Source: Roseicyclus sp.
Lineage (GTDB): Bacteria; Pseudomonadota; Alphaproteobacteria; Rhodobacterales; Rhodobacteraceae
DNA length: 5,468 nucleotides
Assembly: GCA_018401055.1 (NCBI GenBank)
Contig: JAGYLB010000013.1
Coordinates: 1-5,468, forward strand
Reading direction: 5' to 3'
In this document: positions 1 through 5,468 of the stretch, one piece after another
How the letters are laid out: every line of letters starts with the position of its first letter
Position numbering within the stretch: the stretch's first letter is position 1
Notes under the pieces: model-generated
Seen by the model: only the letters and a program-made list of their open reading frames with translations
Databases searched by the model: none
What the model was told of the DNA's origin: nothing
Made by a program: the position numbers and the translations under genes

Positions 1-922
1 CCCCCGCCACCGGCCCCATCGGGTTGTGGGGCGCGATGCCCATCTGCGCGGCTTCGGCGATGCCCGCGATCTTGCGCCCGCCGGTCAGCCCGCCGCAATG
101 GCTGAGGTCAGGCTGGATATGGGCCACGGCCTGAAGCTCGGCCAACTCGGCAAACTCGTGCAAGGTGAACAGCCGCTCGCCCGTGGCCAGCGGGCAATCC
201 ACCCGGCGGGCAAGATCGGCCATCATGCGGGCATTGCCGGGCGGAATCGGTTCCTCCACGAACAGCGGGCGGATCGGCGCGATCACATCGATAAAGGCGC
301 GCGCCACCTCGGGCGTGACAGGGCGGCCGTGGAAATCGGTCATGATCGCCACATCGGGGCCCACCCGGTCGCGCACGGCGGCGGCGGCCTTTTCCACATG
401 CAAGAGATCGGCCACCGTCGCCTCATGGGCGCAATAGGGCACAAAGCCCAGCTTGATCGCGTTGTAGCCCATCGCCACGGTTTCCTCGACCGCAGCACAA
501 AAGGCGCCGATATCCTCGGTGCCGACCTGTGCGCCGATCTTGGCGCGGCGCAAATGGGTGTAGACGCGCACCCGGTCGCGCACCTGACCGCCCAAAAGCT
601 GCCAGACGGGCACACCCAGATCCTTGGCCTTGATATCCCAAAGCGCCTGATCGATGGCCGAAACAGCCGTCAACCCGATGGAGCCCAGCGGCCAAAAGCT
701 GAATTTGGTCATCTTGGCGTAGATATGTTCGATCCGGTGCGGGTCTTCGCCCACCACGAATTGTTCCAGATCTTCGATCGCGCCGATGACCGCGCGCGTT
801 TTCCATTCCAGCGTCGCCTCGCCCCAACCATAAAGGCCCGGCTGGTCGGTCTCGACCTTCACGAAGATCCAGTTTCGGTGGATCGCATTGACGACGACGG
901 TGCGGATGGCAATGATCTTCAT
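1..922 (-). CDS. dgoD: D-galactonate dehydratase-like enolase-superfamily enzyme (3' end outside window)
   Basis: Predicted sugar-acid dehydratase of the mandelate racemase/muconate lactonizing branch of the enolase superfamily. Such enzymes use Mg2+ to remove water from an aldonate (for DgoD, D-galactonate) and give a 2-keto-3-deoxy acid in the cytoplasm. The open frame begins at ATG 922 and runs without a stop to the left edge: 307 residues of an expected ~380. Visible: an N-terminal capping domain (about 1-125) with GWGEA at 32-36 and IDQALWDIK near 90-98, then the barrel with DFHGR (D196, H198), VEEP at 222-225, GER (E249), QPDLSH (D272) and APH (H299). These correspond to the three metal ligands, the catalytic His residues and the Asp-His pair of DgoD. 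A purine-rich SD (GAGAAG, 930-935) sits 7 nt upstream, and only 19 nt separate the gene from dctM, so it is probably cotranscribed. The family call is firm. The exact substrate is inferred; another hexonate or a deoxy sugar acid is possible. The opposite strand has a long open frame here, which is a shadow. Confidence 0.85.
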   Translation of the reverse strand, partial: MKIIAIRTVVVNAIHRNWIFVKVETDQPGLYGWGEATLEWKTRAVIGAIEDLEQFVVGEDPHRIEHIYAKMTKFSFWPLGSIGLTAVSAIDQALWDIKAKDLGVPVWQLLGGQVRDRVRVYTHLRRAKIGAQVGTEDIGAFCAAVEETVAMGYNAIKLGFVPYCAHEATVADLLHVEKAAAAVRDRVGPDVAIMTDFHGRPVTPEVARAFIDVIAPIRPLFVEEPIPPGNARMMADLARRVDCPLATGERLFTLHEFAELAELQAVAHIQPDLSHCGGLTGGRKIAGIAEAAQMGIAPHNPMGPVAG

Positions 923-941
923 TGGGGTCTTCTCGTTTCGG

Positions 942-2216
942 TCAGTTAAGCAGCCGAGGCAGCGTGCTTGAGATTTCAGGGACAAGGCACAGCACGCCGA
1001 TGGCCAGGAGTTGCGCCACAAGGAACGGGAACAGTGCGCGGATCAAGGGCAACATGCCGATCCCGCCCACCCGCATCACGACGAACAAAACCACCCCCAC
1101 CGGCGGCGTCAACAGACCGATGGCAAGGGTCAGCATGATGATCATGCAAGCCTGAAAGGGATCGATGCCCAGCGTATAGACAACCGGCATGATGAGAGGC
1201 GCAAAGATCAGGATGGCCGCGCCGATGTCAAGAAAGGTGCCCAGCACCAGCATCAGCCCCGCCACAGCGAACAGGAACAAGACCGGGCTGTCCTCAAAGA
1301 CGCCGGCCGTGGCCTTCACCCATGACGAAATGCCGAGGATATTCAGCGCGTAGGACAAGATCGTGGCCGCCGCCACCAGCAGGTAGATGCTGGCCGAGGT
1401 GCGCGCCGCCCGCATAAAGGCCAAGCCAAGGCCGCGCAGCGTCATCACCCGGAACACGACGACGGACAGGAAGATCGCATAGGCAACCGCGATCCCGCCG
1501 CCTTCGGTCGCGGTGTAGATGCCCGCGATCATGCCGCCCAGAATGATGGCGGGCAGCGTCAGAACGGCCAGCGTCTCAAGGATCATGCGCGCCAGCCCAT
1601 CCTTTTGAAAGGTCACGGGCCGGGGCTTGGGAAGCTGGCCGCGCAATGCATCCACCGCCACGACCGCCGCACAGGCCCCCGCCAGAAGCAGCCCCGGCAA
1701 GATGCCCGCCATGAACAGATCGATCACCGAAAGGCCGGTCACGGCAGCCATGATGATCGCCAGCCCCGAGGGCGGAATGATCGGCCCCACGATGGACGAG
1801 GCGGCGGTGACAGCGGCGGAATATTCCTTGGTGTAGCCTTCCTTTGGCATTTCCTCGATGAACACGCGCCCCAGCGCCGCCGCATCGGCAACGGCAGAGC
1901 CCGAAATGCCCGCGAACATCACCGAGGTGCCGATATTGGCAAAGGCCGTGCCGCCCCTCAGCCAGCTTGTCATGGCCGATGCGATGGTGATCAGCCGCGC
2001 GGTGATGCCGCCCGCGCTCATGATTTCAGCGGCCAGAATGTAGAAGGGCACGGCCAGAAAGACGAAACTGTCCACGCCCGTGAACAGCCGCGTTGCCGTC
2101 ACGCTGAGCGGCAGGCCCGACATCCACACCCCCAGCATCCCCGCAAGACCCAATGCGAATGCGACGGGCACACCCAGCAACAAAAGCGCGATCCCCAACA
2201 GCGCAACCGAAAGCAT
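942..2216 (-). CDS. dctM: TRAP transporter large permease subunit DctM
   Basis: Large membrane subunit of a tripartite ATP-independent periplasmic (TRAP) transporter. It forms the Na+-coupled translocation pathway in the inner membrane together with DctQ. The protein is 424 aa, normal for the family, and is almost entirely hydrophobic, with about a dozen predicted membrane segments. Family signatures are seen: GVPVAFALG near the N-terminus, FAGISGSAVADAAALG around 101-116, SSIVGPIIPPSG around 140-151, TATEGGG around 235-241, DIGAAILIFAPLIMP around 330-344 and GLLTPPVGV around 367-375. The TEGGG stretch is more glycine-rich than the TEAAA or TESSA form I recall for many DctM proteins. The start is ambiguous: ATG 2216 overlaps the dctQ stop by one base (TGATG), and the GTG directly before it (2219) is also in frame. 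The upstream AAGGGGG (2223-2229) fits either, with slightly better spacing for the ATG. Tight overlap implies translational coupling to dctQ. Confidence 0.95.
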   Translation of the reverse strand: MLSVALLGIALLLLGVPVAFALGLAGMLGVWMSGLPLSVTATRLFTGVDSFVFLAVPFYILAAEIMSAGGITARLITIASAMTSWLRGGTAFANIGTSVMFAGISGSAVADAAALGRVFIEEMPKEGYTKEYSAAVTAASSIVGPIIPPSGLAIIMAAVTGLSVIDLFMAGILPGLLLAGACAAVVAVDALRGQLPKPRPVTFQKDGLARMILETLAVLTLPAIILGGMIAGIYTATEGGGIAVAYAIFLSVVVFRVMTLRGLGLAFMRAARTSASIYLLVAAATILSYALNILGISSWVKATAGVFEDSPVLFLFAVAGLMLVLGTFLDIGAAILIFAPLIMPVVYTLGIDPFQACMIIMLTLAIGLLTPPVGVVLFVVMRVGGIGMLPLIRALFPFLVAQLLAIGVLCLVPEISSTLPRLLN

Positions 2217-2740
2217 CACGCGCCCCCTTCGCCTGTCGGCGCTTTTTCCGCATCATCGGAATAACGGTCATGCTCGAACCCCGAAAACCAGCTCAGTGCG
2301 ATCTGCACCAGCATCAGCGCTGCACCCACCGGCAAGGCCGCATAGGGCCAGCTCATCGGAATGCCCGAAGCCGGCGCGGTCTGCGCAGCATTACGCAGGG
2401 CAAGAGGGTACCCGTAGACAAGGATGATCACGCAGAACACACCAGCAACCGAATAGAGCGCTGATTTGACAAAACGCGACCACCTTGGCGGCACCATGGC
2501 TTCCAGCGCCTCGATGCCCATATGCTCGGCCCGGAAAATGCAGGCAACGCTGCCCATCATCATCAGCCAGATCATCGAATAGCGCATCAGCTCTTCGGTC
2601 CAGCTGAACCCGATGCTGAAAATGTAGCGCCCGCCCACCTGCGTCAGGTTCAGGATGGTCACAAGGATCAGCAAAAGGCAGGCCACAATCTCGGTCGTGC
2701 GGGCCAGTGTGCGCGCTGCGTGTGTGGCGATGGATTTCAT
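2216..2740 (-). CDS. dctQ: TRAP transporter small permease subunit DctQ
   Basis: Small four-helix membrane subunit of the TRAP transporter, partner of DctM. From ATG 2740 it is 174 aa. Predicted membrane helices lie at about 17-36, 51-69, 90-112 and 131-153, followed by a short polar, acidic cytoplasmic tail ending in GEGGA. The typical DctQ signature FSWTEELMRYSMIWL starts at residue 45, followed by RAEHMGIEAL. The frame is open further upstream to ATG 2821 (201 aa), but that longer start lies inside a hairpin and would add an Arg/Cys-rich extension unlike the family. ATG 2740, preceded at about 5-6 nt by TAGGGA, or ATG 2746 (176 aa, MSMKS start) is preferred. The stop overlaps the dctM start. 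The family call is firm; the start is uncertain by two codons. Confidence 0.92.
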   Translation of the reverse strand: MKSIATHAARTLARTTEIVACLLLILVTILNLTQVGGRYIFSIGFSWTEELMRYSMIWLMMMGSVACIFRAEHMGIEALEAMVPPRWSRFVKSALYSVAGVFCVIILVYGYPLALRNAAQTAPASGIPMSWPYAALPVGAALMLVQIALSWFSGFEHDRYSDDAEKAPTGEGGA

Positions 2741-2757
2741 CGACATCCCTACCCTGC
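2741..2757 (-). promoter_or_regulatory. Ribosome binding site of dctQ (decides the start)
   Basis: On the minus strand the sequence reads AGGGTAGGGATGTCGATG. The TAGGGA portion is well spaced for ATG 2740, while the earlier AGGG serves ATG 2746. No similar purine-rich motif is placed sensibly before the far-upstream ATG 2821. The site therefore argues for the short DctQ and leaves only the choice between the two neighbouring ATGs. Confidence 0.55.
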
Positions 2758-2788
2758 CATCCCGTTGGGCACATCCGCGAAAATCAAC

Positions 2789-2822
2789 CATGGCCCGGCA
2801 CGCCACAAGCGGCCGGGCCATG
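2789..2822 (-). repeat. Strong intercistronic hairpin between dctP and dctQ
   Basis: A perfect 11-bp inverted repeat: CATGGCCCGGC at 2789-2799 and GCCGGGCCATG at 2812-2822. Inside it, CGC (2801-2803) can pair with GCG (2809-2811) after a one-base bulge at 2800, leaving a five-base loop. It begins 11 bases after the dctP stop and lies within the ~93-base gap before dctQ. On the minus strand it is followed by GTTGATTTTCGC, without a clean U-run. It is therefore more likely a partial terminator or an mRNA 3'-end stabiliser that keeps dctP expressed above the permease genes than a full terminator. That role is known for other binding-protein-dependent transport operons and is inferred here. Confidence 0.8.
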
Positions 2823-2833
2823 ATCTTCAGAGA

Positions 2834-3862
2834 TCAGTTACCGTAGAGATCGGCCTTTGCCGCTTCGACGGCGGCGACCAGATCATCGACGATCGCGGCG
2901 CCGACATTCTGGCGGATGAAGTCCAGCACCGGGGGCTGTGCCACTTCGCGGAAGGCGGCCTTTTCCTCGGGGGTCGAGACGTGGATCTGCATGCCCATCT
3001 CTTCGACCAGACGGTGGCTGTAGCGCCAATCGCCCTCGGTCTTGAGCAGGTTCTCGGTCAAGGCCATCAGTTCGGCACCATCGCGGATAATCTGCTGATG
3101 ATCCGACGACAGACCGCTGAACCAGTCATTGTTGGCGATGATCAGATGCAGGCCAAAGGTGTGCTCGTTGAGGGTGTAGAAATCCTGCCCCTCGCCATGG
3201 CCGCCGTTGAACACGACCGAGGGCGGGTTTTCCTGTCCGTCCACAACCCCCTGACGCAGCGCCATTACCACTTCGGAGCCCGCGATCGGAACAGCCGTGG
3301 CCCCCAGCGCGTTGACCATGGTCATGTAGACCGGGATTTCCATCGTGCGGATCTTGAGGCCCGCAAGATCCTGCGGCGTGATCAGCGGCCGCACGTTGTT
3401 GGTAAAGGACCGGAACCCGTTTTGCGAAAAGGCCAGCGTCCGGATGCCGGTGGTTGCCAGAATGTCATCCTTCATGCGATTGGCGAAATCGCTTTGCATG
3501 ACATGCCATGCGATGGGGGCCGATTCAAAGATGTAGGGAATCGACCAGACCTGCATCGGGGGGTAGAAACCGCCCATGGCACCATCGGCGGGAAAGCTTA
3601 GCTCAAGGCTTCCCTGCTGGACCATTTCGATCATCTCGCGCTCGCTGCCCAGCTGGTTGCCGGGAAAGAGGCGCACGGTGACCTCGCCGTTGCTTTTGAA
3701 TTCGACATATTCCTTGAACCGGGCAAGGGCCTGATATTCGGGGCTGTCGCCTTCGGGCATGCCGATGCCAAACTTGATTTCTATGCTGTCCGCATAGGCG
3801 GTGCCGGCCGTAAAAGACACAGCCATCAAGGCGGCTGCACAAAGTGCGTTTTTGACGTTCAT
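2834..3862 (-). CDS. dctP: TRAP transporter substrate-binding protein DctP
   Basis: Periplasmic solute receptor of the TRAP system. It binds a carboxylated ligand and delivers it to DctQM. The protein is 342 aa from ATG 3862. It has a clear Sec signal peptide: MNVKN start, hydrophobic core about 6-20, likely cleavage after TAYA at residue 24 before DSIEIKFG. DctP-family features include the early FPGNQLGSEREMIEMVQQG block (66-84), GFRSFTNN (R151), DLAGLKIRTM (R172) and the VVDGQENPP block (207-214). In characterised family members the KIR-type arginine forms the salt bridge with the ligand carboxylate; R172 is the candidate here. A longer frame from ATG 3877 (adding MEEEP) is rejected because that ATG overlaps the Shine-Dalgarno. 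It is first in the operon and divergent from the regulator. The ligand cannot be read from sequence; a galactonate-like hexonate is inferred from the neighbours. Confidence 0.95.
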   Translation of the reverse strand: MNVKNALCAAALMAVSFTAGTAYADSIEIKFGIGMPEGDSPEYQALARFKEYVEFKSNGEVTVRLFPGNQLGSEREMIEMVQQGSLELSFPADGAMGGFYPPMQVWSIPYIFESAPIAWHVMQSDFANRMKDDILATTGIRTLAFSQNGFRSFTNNVRPLITPQDLAGLKIRTMEIPVYMTMVNALGATAVPIAGSEVVMALRQGVVDGQENPPSVVFNGGHGEGQDFYTLNEHTFGLHLIIANNDWFSGLSSDHQQIIRDGAELMALTENLLKTEGDWRYSHRLVEEMGMQIHVSTPEEKAAFREVAQPPVLDFIRQNVGAAIVDDLVAAVEAAKADLYGN

Positions 3863-3867
3863 GGGTT

Positions 3868-3875
3868 CCTCCTCC
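3868..3875 (-). promoter_or_regulatory. Shine-Dalgarno of dctP (decides the start)
   Basis: The minus strand reads GGAGGAGG, a near-ideal Shine-Dalgarno, 5 nt before ATG 3862. The alternative ATG at 3877-3875 shares its last base with this motif, so it cannot use it. The strength of the site agrees with the high expression expected for a periplasmic binding protein. Confidence 0.85.
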
Positions 3876-3944
3876 ATTAAACTGGCTTTGCGGCGCAGGG
3901 TCTTGGTGCTTGCTGCCGGGCGTTGCCAGTGTACGCCAGATGGC

Positions 3945-3961
3945 TCTACATAGAATGTAGA
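3945..3961. promoter_or_regulatory. Palindromic operator candidate in the regulator/dctP divergent region
   Basis: A perfect inverted repeat TCTACAT-AGA-ATGTAGA: 7-bp half-sites with a 3-bp spacer, centred at 3953. It lies 83 bp upstream of the dctP start and 41 bp upstream of the regulator start, the expected place for a dimeric regulator to control both directions. A further ATGTA occurs at 3981-3985 and could be an extra half-site. The likely ligand is the adjacent GntR/FCD protein. The pattern does not follow the T-GGT-N-ACC-A form I recall for many FadR-subfamily sites, so the match of protein to site is an inference. Confidence 0.65.
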
Positions 3962-3963
3962 AT
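3951..3963 (+). promoter_or_regulatory. Possible -10 elements for the regulator gene
   Basis: TAGAAT at 3951-3956 or 3958-3963 resembles the TATAAT consensus (5 of 6), and either would give a short leader before GTG 4002. No convincing -35 hexamer lies 16-18 bp upstream of either copy; TTGCCA at 3923-3928 is closest but too far away. Both hexamers overlap the palindrome, which would fit autorepression. Weak call. Confidence 0.25.
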
Positions 3964-3965
3964 GT
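3952..3965 (+). repeat. Tandem 7-bp direct repeat (AGAATGT twice)
   Basis: AGAATGT occurs at 3952-3958 and again at 3959-3965, overlapping the right half of the inverted repeat. The repeat creates two overlapping-strand TAGAAT hexamers (3951-3956 and 3958-3963), each 5 of 6 to a -10 box on the plus strand. It may reflect spaced binding sites or a slipped duplication. Its function is unknown. Confidence 0.4.
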
Positions 3966-3987
3966 CCAGTTCTAGATCACATGTAAA
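3959..3987 (-). promoter_or_regulatory. Possible promoter for the dctPQM-dehydratase operon
   Basis: On the minus strand TTTACA (3987-3982) matches TTGACA in 5 of 6 positions. A 17-bp spacer leads to CATTCT (3964-3959), only 3 of 6 to TATAAT. A second -35-like hexamer, TGGACA (3969-3964), has no good -10. If the first is used, the -10 overlaps the operator candidate, which would fit repression by the divergent regulator. The leader of about 90 nt would precede the strong dctP Shine-Dalgarno. Confidence 0.25.
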
Positions 3988-3993
3988 GAGGAG
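3987..3993 (+). promoter_or_regulatory. Shine-Dalgarno supporting a GTG start for the regulator
   Basis: AGAGGAG lies 8 nt before GTG 4002. No ATG in this frame lies nearby, and this is the only strong ribosome binding site upstream of the conserved winged-helix domain. The GTG start, with a ~30-residue extension before the DNA-binding domain, is therefore preferred. Confidence 0.7.
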
Positions 3994-4001
3994 ATCTGCG
4001 C

Positions 4002-4781
4002 GTGACCTATTCCCTTGCAGAAAAGCACGTTCCGCCACACGACCGTCTTGAGTTGCGTATCCCGACCGAATTCGGCGCATCGCTTCCGACCGGGGCGGCC
4101 AAGCAGGCTGTCGAATTGCTGGGGCGACGCATCGCCAATGATGTCTACCCTCAGGACATGGTCATGCCCACCGAGGAGGAGCTGGCGCTGTCGCTGGGCG
4201 TCAGCCGTGGAACCGTGCGCGACGCGATCAAGGTGCTGTCCGGCAAGGGGCTGGTCAGAACCGCGCGGCGCTACGGCACGCGTGTGCGCCCGATCGAGGA
4301 ATGGAACCTTCTGGATGGCGATGTGGTGTCATGGCACGAGTCGACGCATCCGCGCATCAAACGCATCTTTGCCGAAACAACCGAGCTTCGCGCCATTCTG
4401 GAACCCGCGGCCGCGGCCCTTGCCGCGCGACGCGGAACGCCGGACCAGGCGCGCACCCTGCTTGCCGCAGCCAATGCAATCCATCCTGCACAAGTCGACC
4501 TGCAACATCTGTTTGCCGCCGACTGCCAATTTCACGTGACGCTTCTCGACATGACGCACAACACCGTCATGCGGCAGATGCGCCAGATCATCCTGACGAT
4601 GCTGCGCGTGTCCTATGAATTCGGCGTTGCGAACCCGGAAAACGAAAAGGTTAGCCGCGAAGGGCATCTGGCCGTAGCCGAGGCGATCGCAGCCCGCGAT
4701 CCCGACGGCGCGCGCCGGGCCATGGCGGCGATGCTCGATCTCAACCGGACACTCGTCAACGACTACTGGCGCGACAGCTGA
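4002..4781 (+). CDS. GntR-family transcriptional regulator with FCD ligand domain (FadR subfamily, DgoR-like)
   Basis: Cytoplasmic DNA-binding regulator, 259 aa, starting at GTG. After a ~30-residue N-terminal extension comes the GntR winged helix-turn-helix (about 31-97), with MPTEEELALSLGVSRGTVRDA and the wing GLVRTARRYGTRVRP. The linker EEWNLLDGDVVSWH (99-112) resembles the NQWNYLDTDV linker I recall from E. coli DgoR, the galactonate repressor. The FCD effector domain (about 120-250) has the ELRAILEP helix, DCQFH (D174, H178) and GHLAVAEAI (H222). The position 22 residues after H222, often the last metal-ligand His in FCD proteins, is M244 (AMAAML). The gene is divergent from dctP with a palindrome between them, so autoregulation and repression of the TRAP operon relieved by a sugar acid is the simplest model. 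It converges on the dehydrogenase with a 20-bp gap. Family certain; effector inferred. Confidence 0.93.
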   Translation: MTYSLAEKHVPPHDRLELRIPTEFGASLPTGAAKQAVELLGRRIANDVYPQDMVMPTEEELALSLGVSRGTVRDAIKVLSGKGLVRTARRYGTRVRPIEEWNLLDGDVVSWHESTHPRIKRIFAETTELRAILEPAAAALAARRGTPDQARTLLAAANAIHPAQVDLQHLFAADCQFHVTLLDMTHNTVMRQMRQIILTMLRVSYEFGVANPENEKVSREGHLAVAEAIAARDPDGARRAMAAMLDLNRTLVNDYWRDS

Positions 4782-4801
4782 TCCGCGGCGCTCGGCGACA
4801 A

Positions 4802-5468
4802 TCAAAAGTGGAACGGATCGGTGTCCAGACGCCGGGCCAGCAACATGGCATCGGCGACAAGGATCAAGGGATCAAGATCCACATCTGAAACGCGATTGCC
4901 GATCAGCCCGGCCATCCGGGCGTAGAGCGCGGGGTATTCGCCCATGATCGAGCCATCCCCCGTCACTGGGGTGTCCGCGATTTCAAGAATGTTGCCGCCC
5001 ATCCGCAGGGCCATCGCGCCATCATTCGTCGTTACAATGATATCCCAGGTCTGCGGCCCAGTCTGACGCCAGTCAAAATCGGCGCTGACACCGCCCGAAA
5101 ACTCCAGCCGGGCGGCAATCGGCGTGGCGCGGTTCACCGGCACCTCGATCTCGGCCGCGACCACATGCACCGGCTGGGGCAGGATGTGGGTCAGGATCGA
5201 CAGCGCGTTGATGCCTGGATCGAACACCCCAAGCCCGCCGGGCTCGAACACCCAATCCTGGCCGGGATGCCAGTGCCGGACATCCTCGCGCCAAATGATC
5301 CGCGCACCCATCACCTTGCGACCGGCCAGCCAGTGTCGGGCCGGTTCGACGGCGCGCGCCATCCGGCTGTGCCATGTGGCAAACAACGTGACGCCCTGCT
5401 GCGCCGCAAGCGCGGCCAGGGCCCGCACCTCGGCGACGGTTGCACCGGGCGGTTTTTCGAGCATGACG
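4802..5468 (-). CDS. D-galactose / L-arabinose 1-dehydrogenase-like oxidoreductase, Gfo/Idh/MocA family (5' end outside window)
   Basis: C-terminal 221 residues of an NAD(P)+-dependent aldose 1-dehydrogenase that oxidises D-galactose (or the configurationally related L-arabinose) to the lactone in the cytoplasm. The frame stays open to the right edge (Val codon before MLEKPP), so the Met at 5464 is internal. Motifs in the fragment: EKPP (K5), FATWHSR (29-35), EDVRHWHPGQ (61-70), VFDPGINALSI (D83, N87), FDWRQ (131-135) and VADAMLL near the end. The K-D-N spacing (78 and 4 residues) equals the K91/D169/N173 spacing I recall for Azospirillum brasilense L-arabinose 1-dehydrogenase. By that comparison about 86 N-terminal residues, the Rossmann NAD(P) domain, are missing from the window. 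The gene lies on the same strand as the TRAP operon but beyond the regulator, so it belongs to a separate or upstream transcript. Sugar preference cannot be decided here; the galactonate-type dehydratase favours galactose. Confidence 0.88.
   Translation of the reverse strand, partial: VMLEKPPGATVAEVRALAALAAQQGVTLFATWHSRMARAVEPARHWLAGRKVMGARIIWREDVRHWHPGQDWVFEPGGLGVFDPGINALSILTHILPQPVHVVAAEIEVPVNRATPIAARLEFSGGVSADFDWRQTGPQTWDIIVTTNDGAMALRMGGNILEIADTPVTGDGSIMGEYPALYARMAGLIGNRVSDVDLDPLILVADAMLLARRLDTDPFHF

Noticed and set aside
26..949. 307-codon open frame on the plus strand
   Set aside because: It is antisense to the dehydratase gene, has a His/Arg/Gly-rich low-complexity composition typical of a shadow of a high-GC gene, and the minus frame carries clear enolase-superfamily motifs.
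1605..2264. 219-codon plus-strand open frame rich in His, Arg and Gln
   Set aside because: Antisense shadow of dctM. Its charged composition is the complement of hydrophobic membrane-protein codons.
2741..2821. N-terminal extension of DctQ from ATG 2821
   Set aside because: The start codon is part of the hairpin arm, has no ribosome binding site, and the added residues are unlike DctQ N-termini.
2522..3601. 359-codon open frame on the plus strand
   Set aside because: It spans parts of dctQ, the intergenic hairpin and dctP in antisense, with no recognisable domain and a shadow-type composition. DctP and DctQ on the other strand are unambiguous.
3925..3944. GCCA...TGGC short dyad in the dctP leader
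   Set aside because: Four-base arms with a 12-base loop are expected by chance in GC-rich DNA.
3974..3997. AGATC/GATCT inverted repeat around the regulator's Shine-Dalgarno
   Set aside because: Only five base pairs with a 14-base loop. Too weak to claim as a regulatory structure.
4782..4801. Terminator between the convergent regulator and dehydrogenase genes
   Set aside because: The 20-bp gap and adjoining coding ends show no convincing stem with a T-run in either direction. Only a short direct repeat (GCGACA) is present.
1..5468. CRISPR arrays, tRNA/rRNA genes, insertion sequences, phage or defence genes
   Set aside because: No periodic repeats, cloverleaf-like RNA, transposase motifs or mobile-element ends were seen. 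The window is filled with metabolic and transport genes.

Overview
The window looks like a piece of a sugar or sugar-acid catabolic locus from an alphaproteobacterium, most likely a Rhodobacteraceae-type organism. The basis is high GC content, the dense tripartite TRAP transporter operon, and protein wording typical of that group. The taxon is an inference from sequence style, not a database match.

Layout, left to right: (1) positions 1-922, minus strand: the N-terminal 307 residues of a D-galactonate dehydratase-like enolase-superfamily enzyme, whose 3' end lies beyond the left edge. (2) 942-2216, minus: DctM, the large TRAP permease subunit. (3) 2216-2740, minus: DctQ, the small TRAP permease subunit, translationally coupled to dctM. 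(4) 2789-2822: a strong hairpin between dctP and dctQ. (5) 2834-3862, minus: DctP, the periplasmic TRAP binding protein. (6) 3863-4001: the divergent control region, with a perfect 7-3-7 inverted repeat that is a good operator candidate. (7) 4002-4781, plus: a GntR-family FCD-domain (FadR subfamily) regulator resembling DgoR. (8) 4802-5468, minus: the C-terminal 221 residues of a Gfo/Idh/MocA-type D-galactose / L-arabinose 1-dehydrogenase, whose 5' end lies beyond the right edge. Apart from the 139-base control region and the 93-base dctP-dctQ gap, the window is almost all coding.

How the genes may work together: dctP-dctQ-dctM-dehydratase reads as one leftward operon, with the divergent regulator probably controlling it from the shared intergenic region. 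The TRAP system would import a carboxylated substrate, plausibly a hexonate such as galactonate. The dehydratase would convert it to a 2-keto-3-deoxy sugar acid. The dehydrogenase on the right would feed the same route from free galactose (or arabinose) through the lactone, the oxidative De Ley-Doudoroff type pathway. The aldolase, kinase and lactonase steps are not in the window. The exact substrate is inferred from enzyme families and context.

I did not find a clearly new biological system. The points most worth checking are the palindromic operator candidate, the dctP-dctQ hairpin, and a missing metal-ligand histidine in the regulator.
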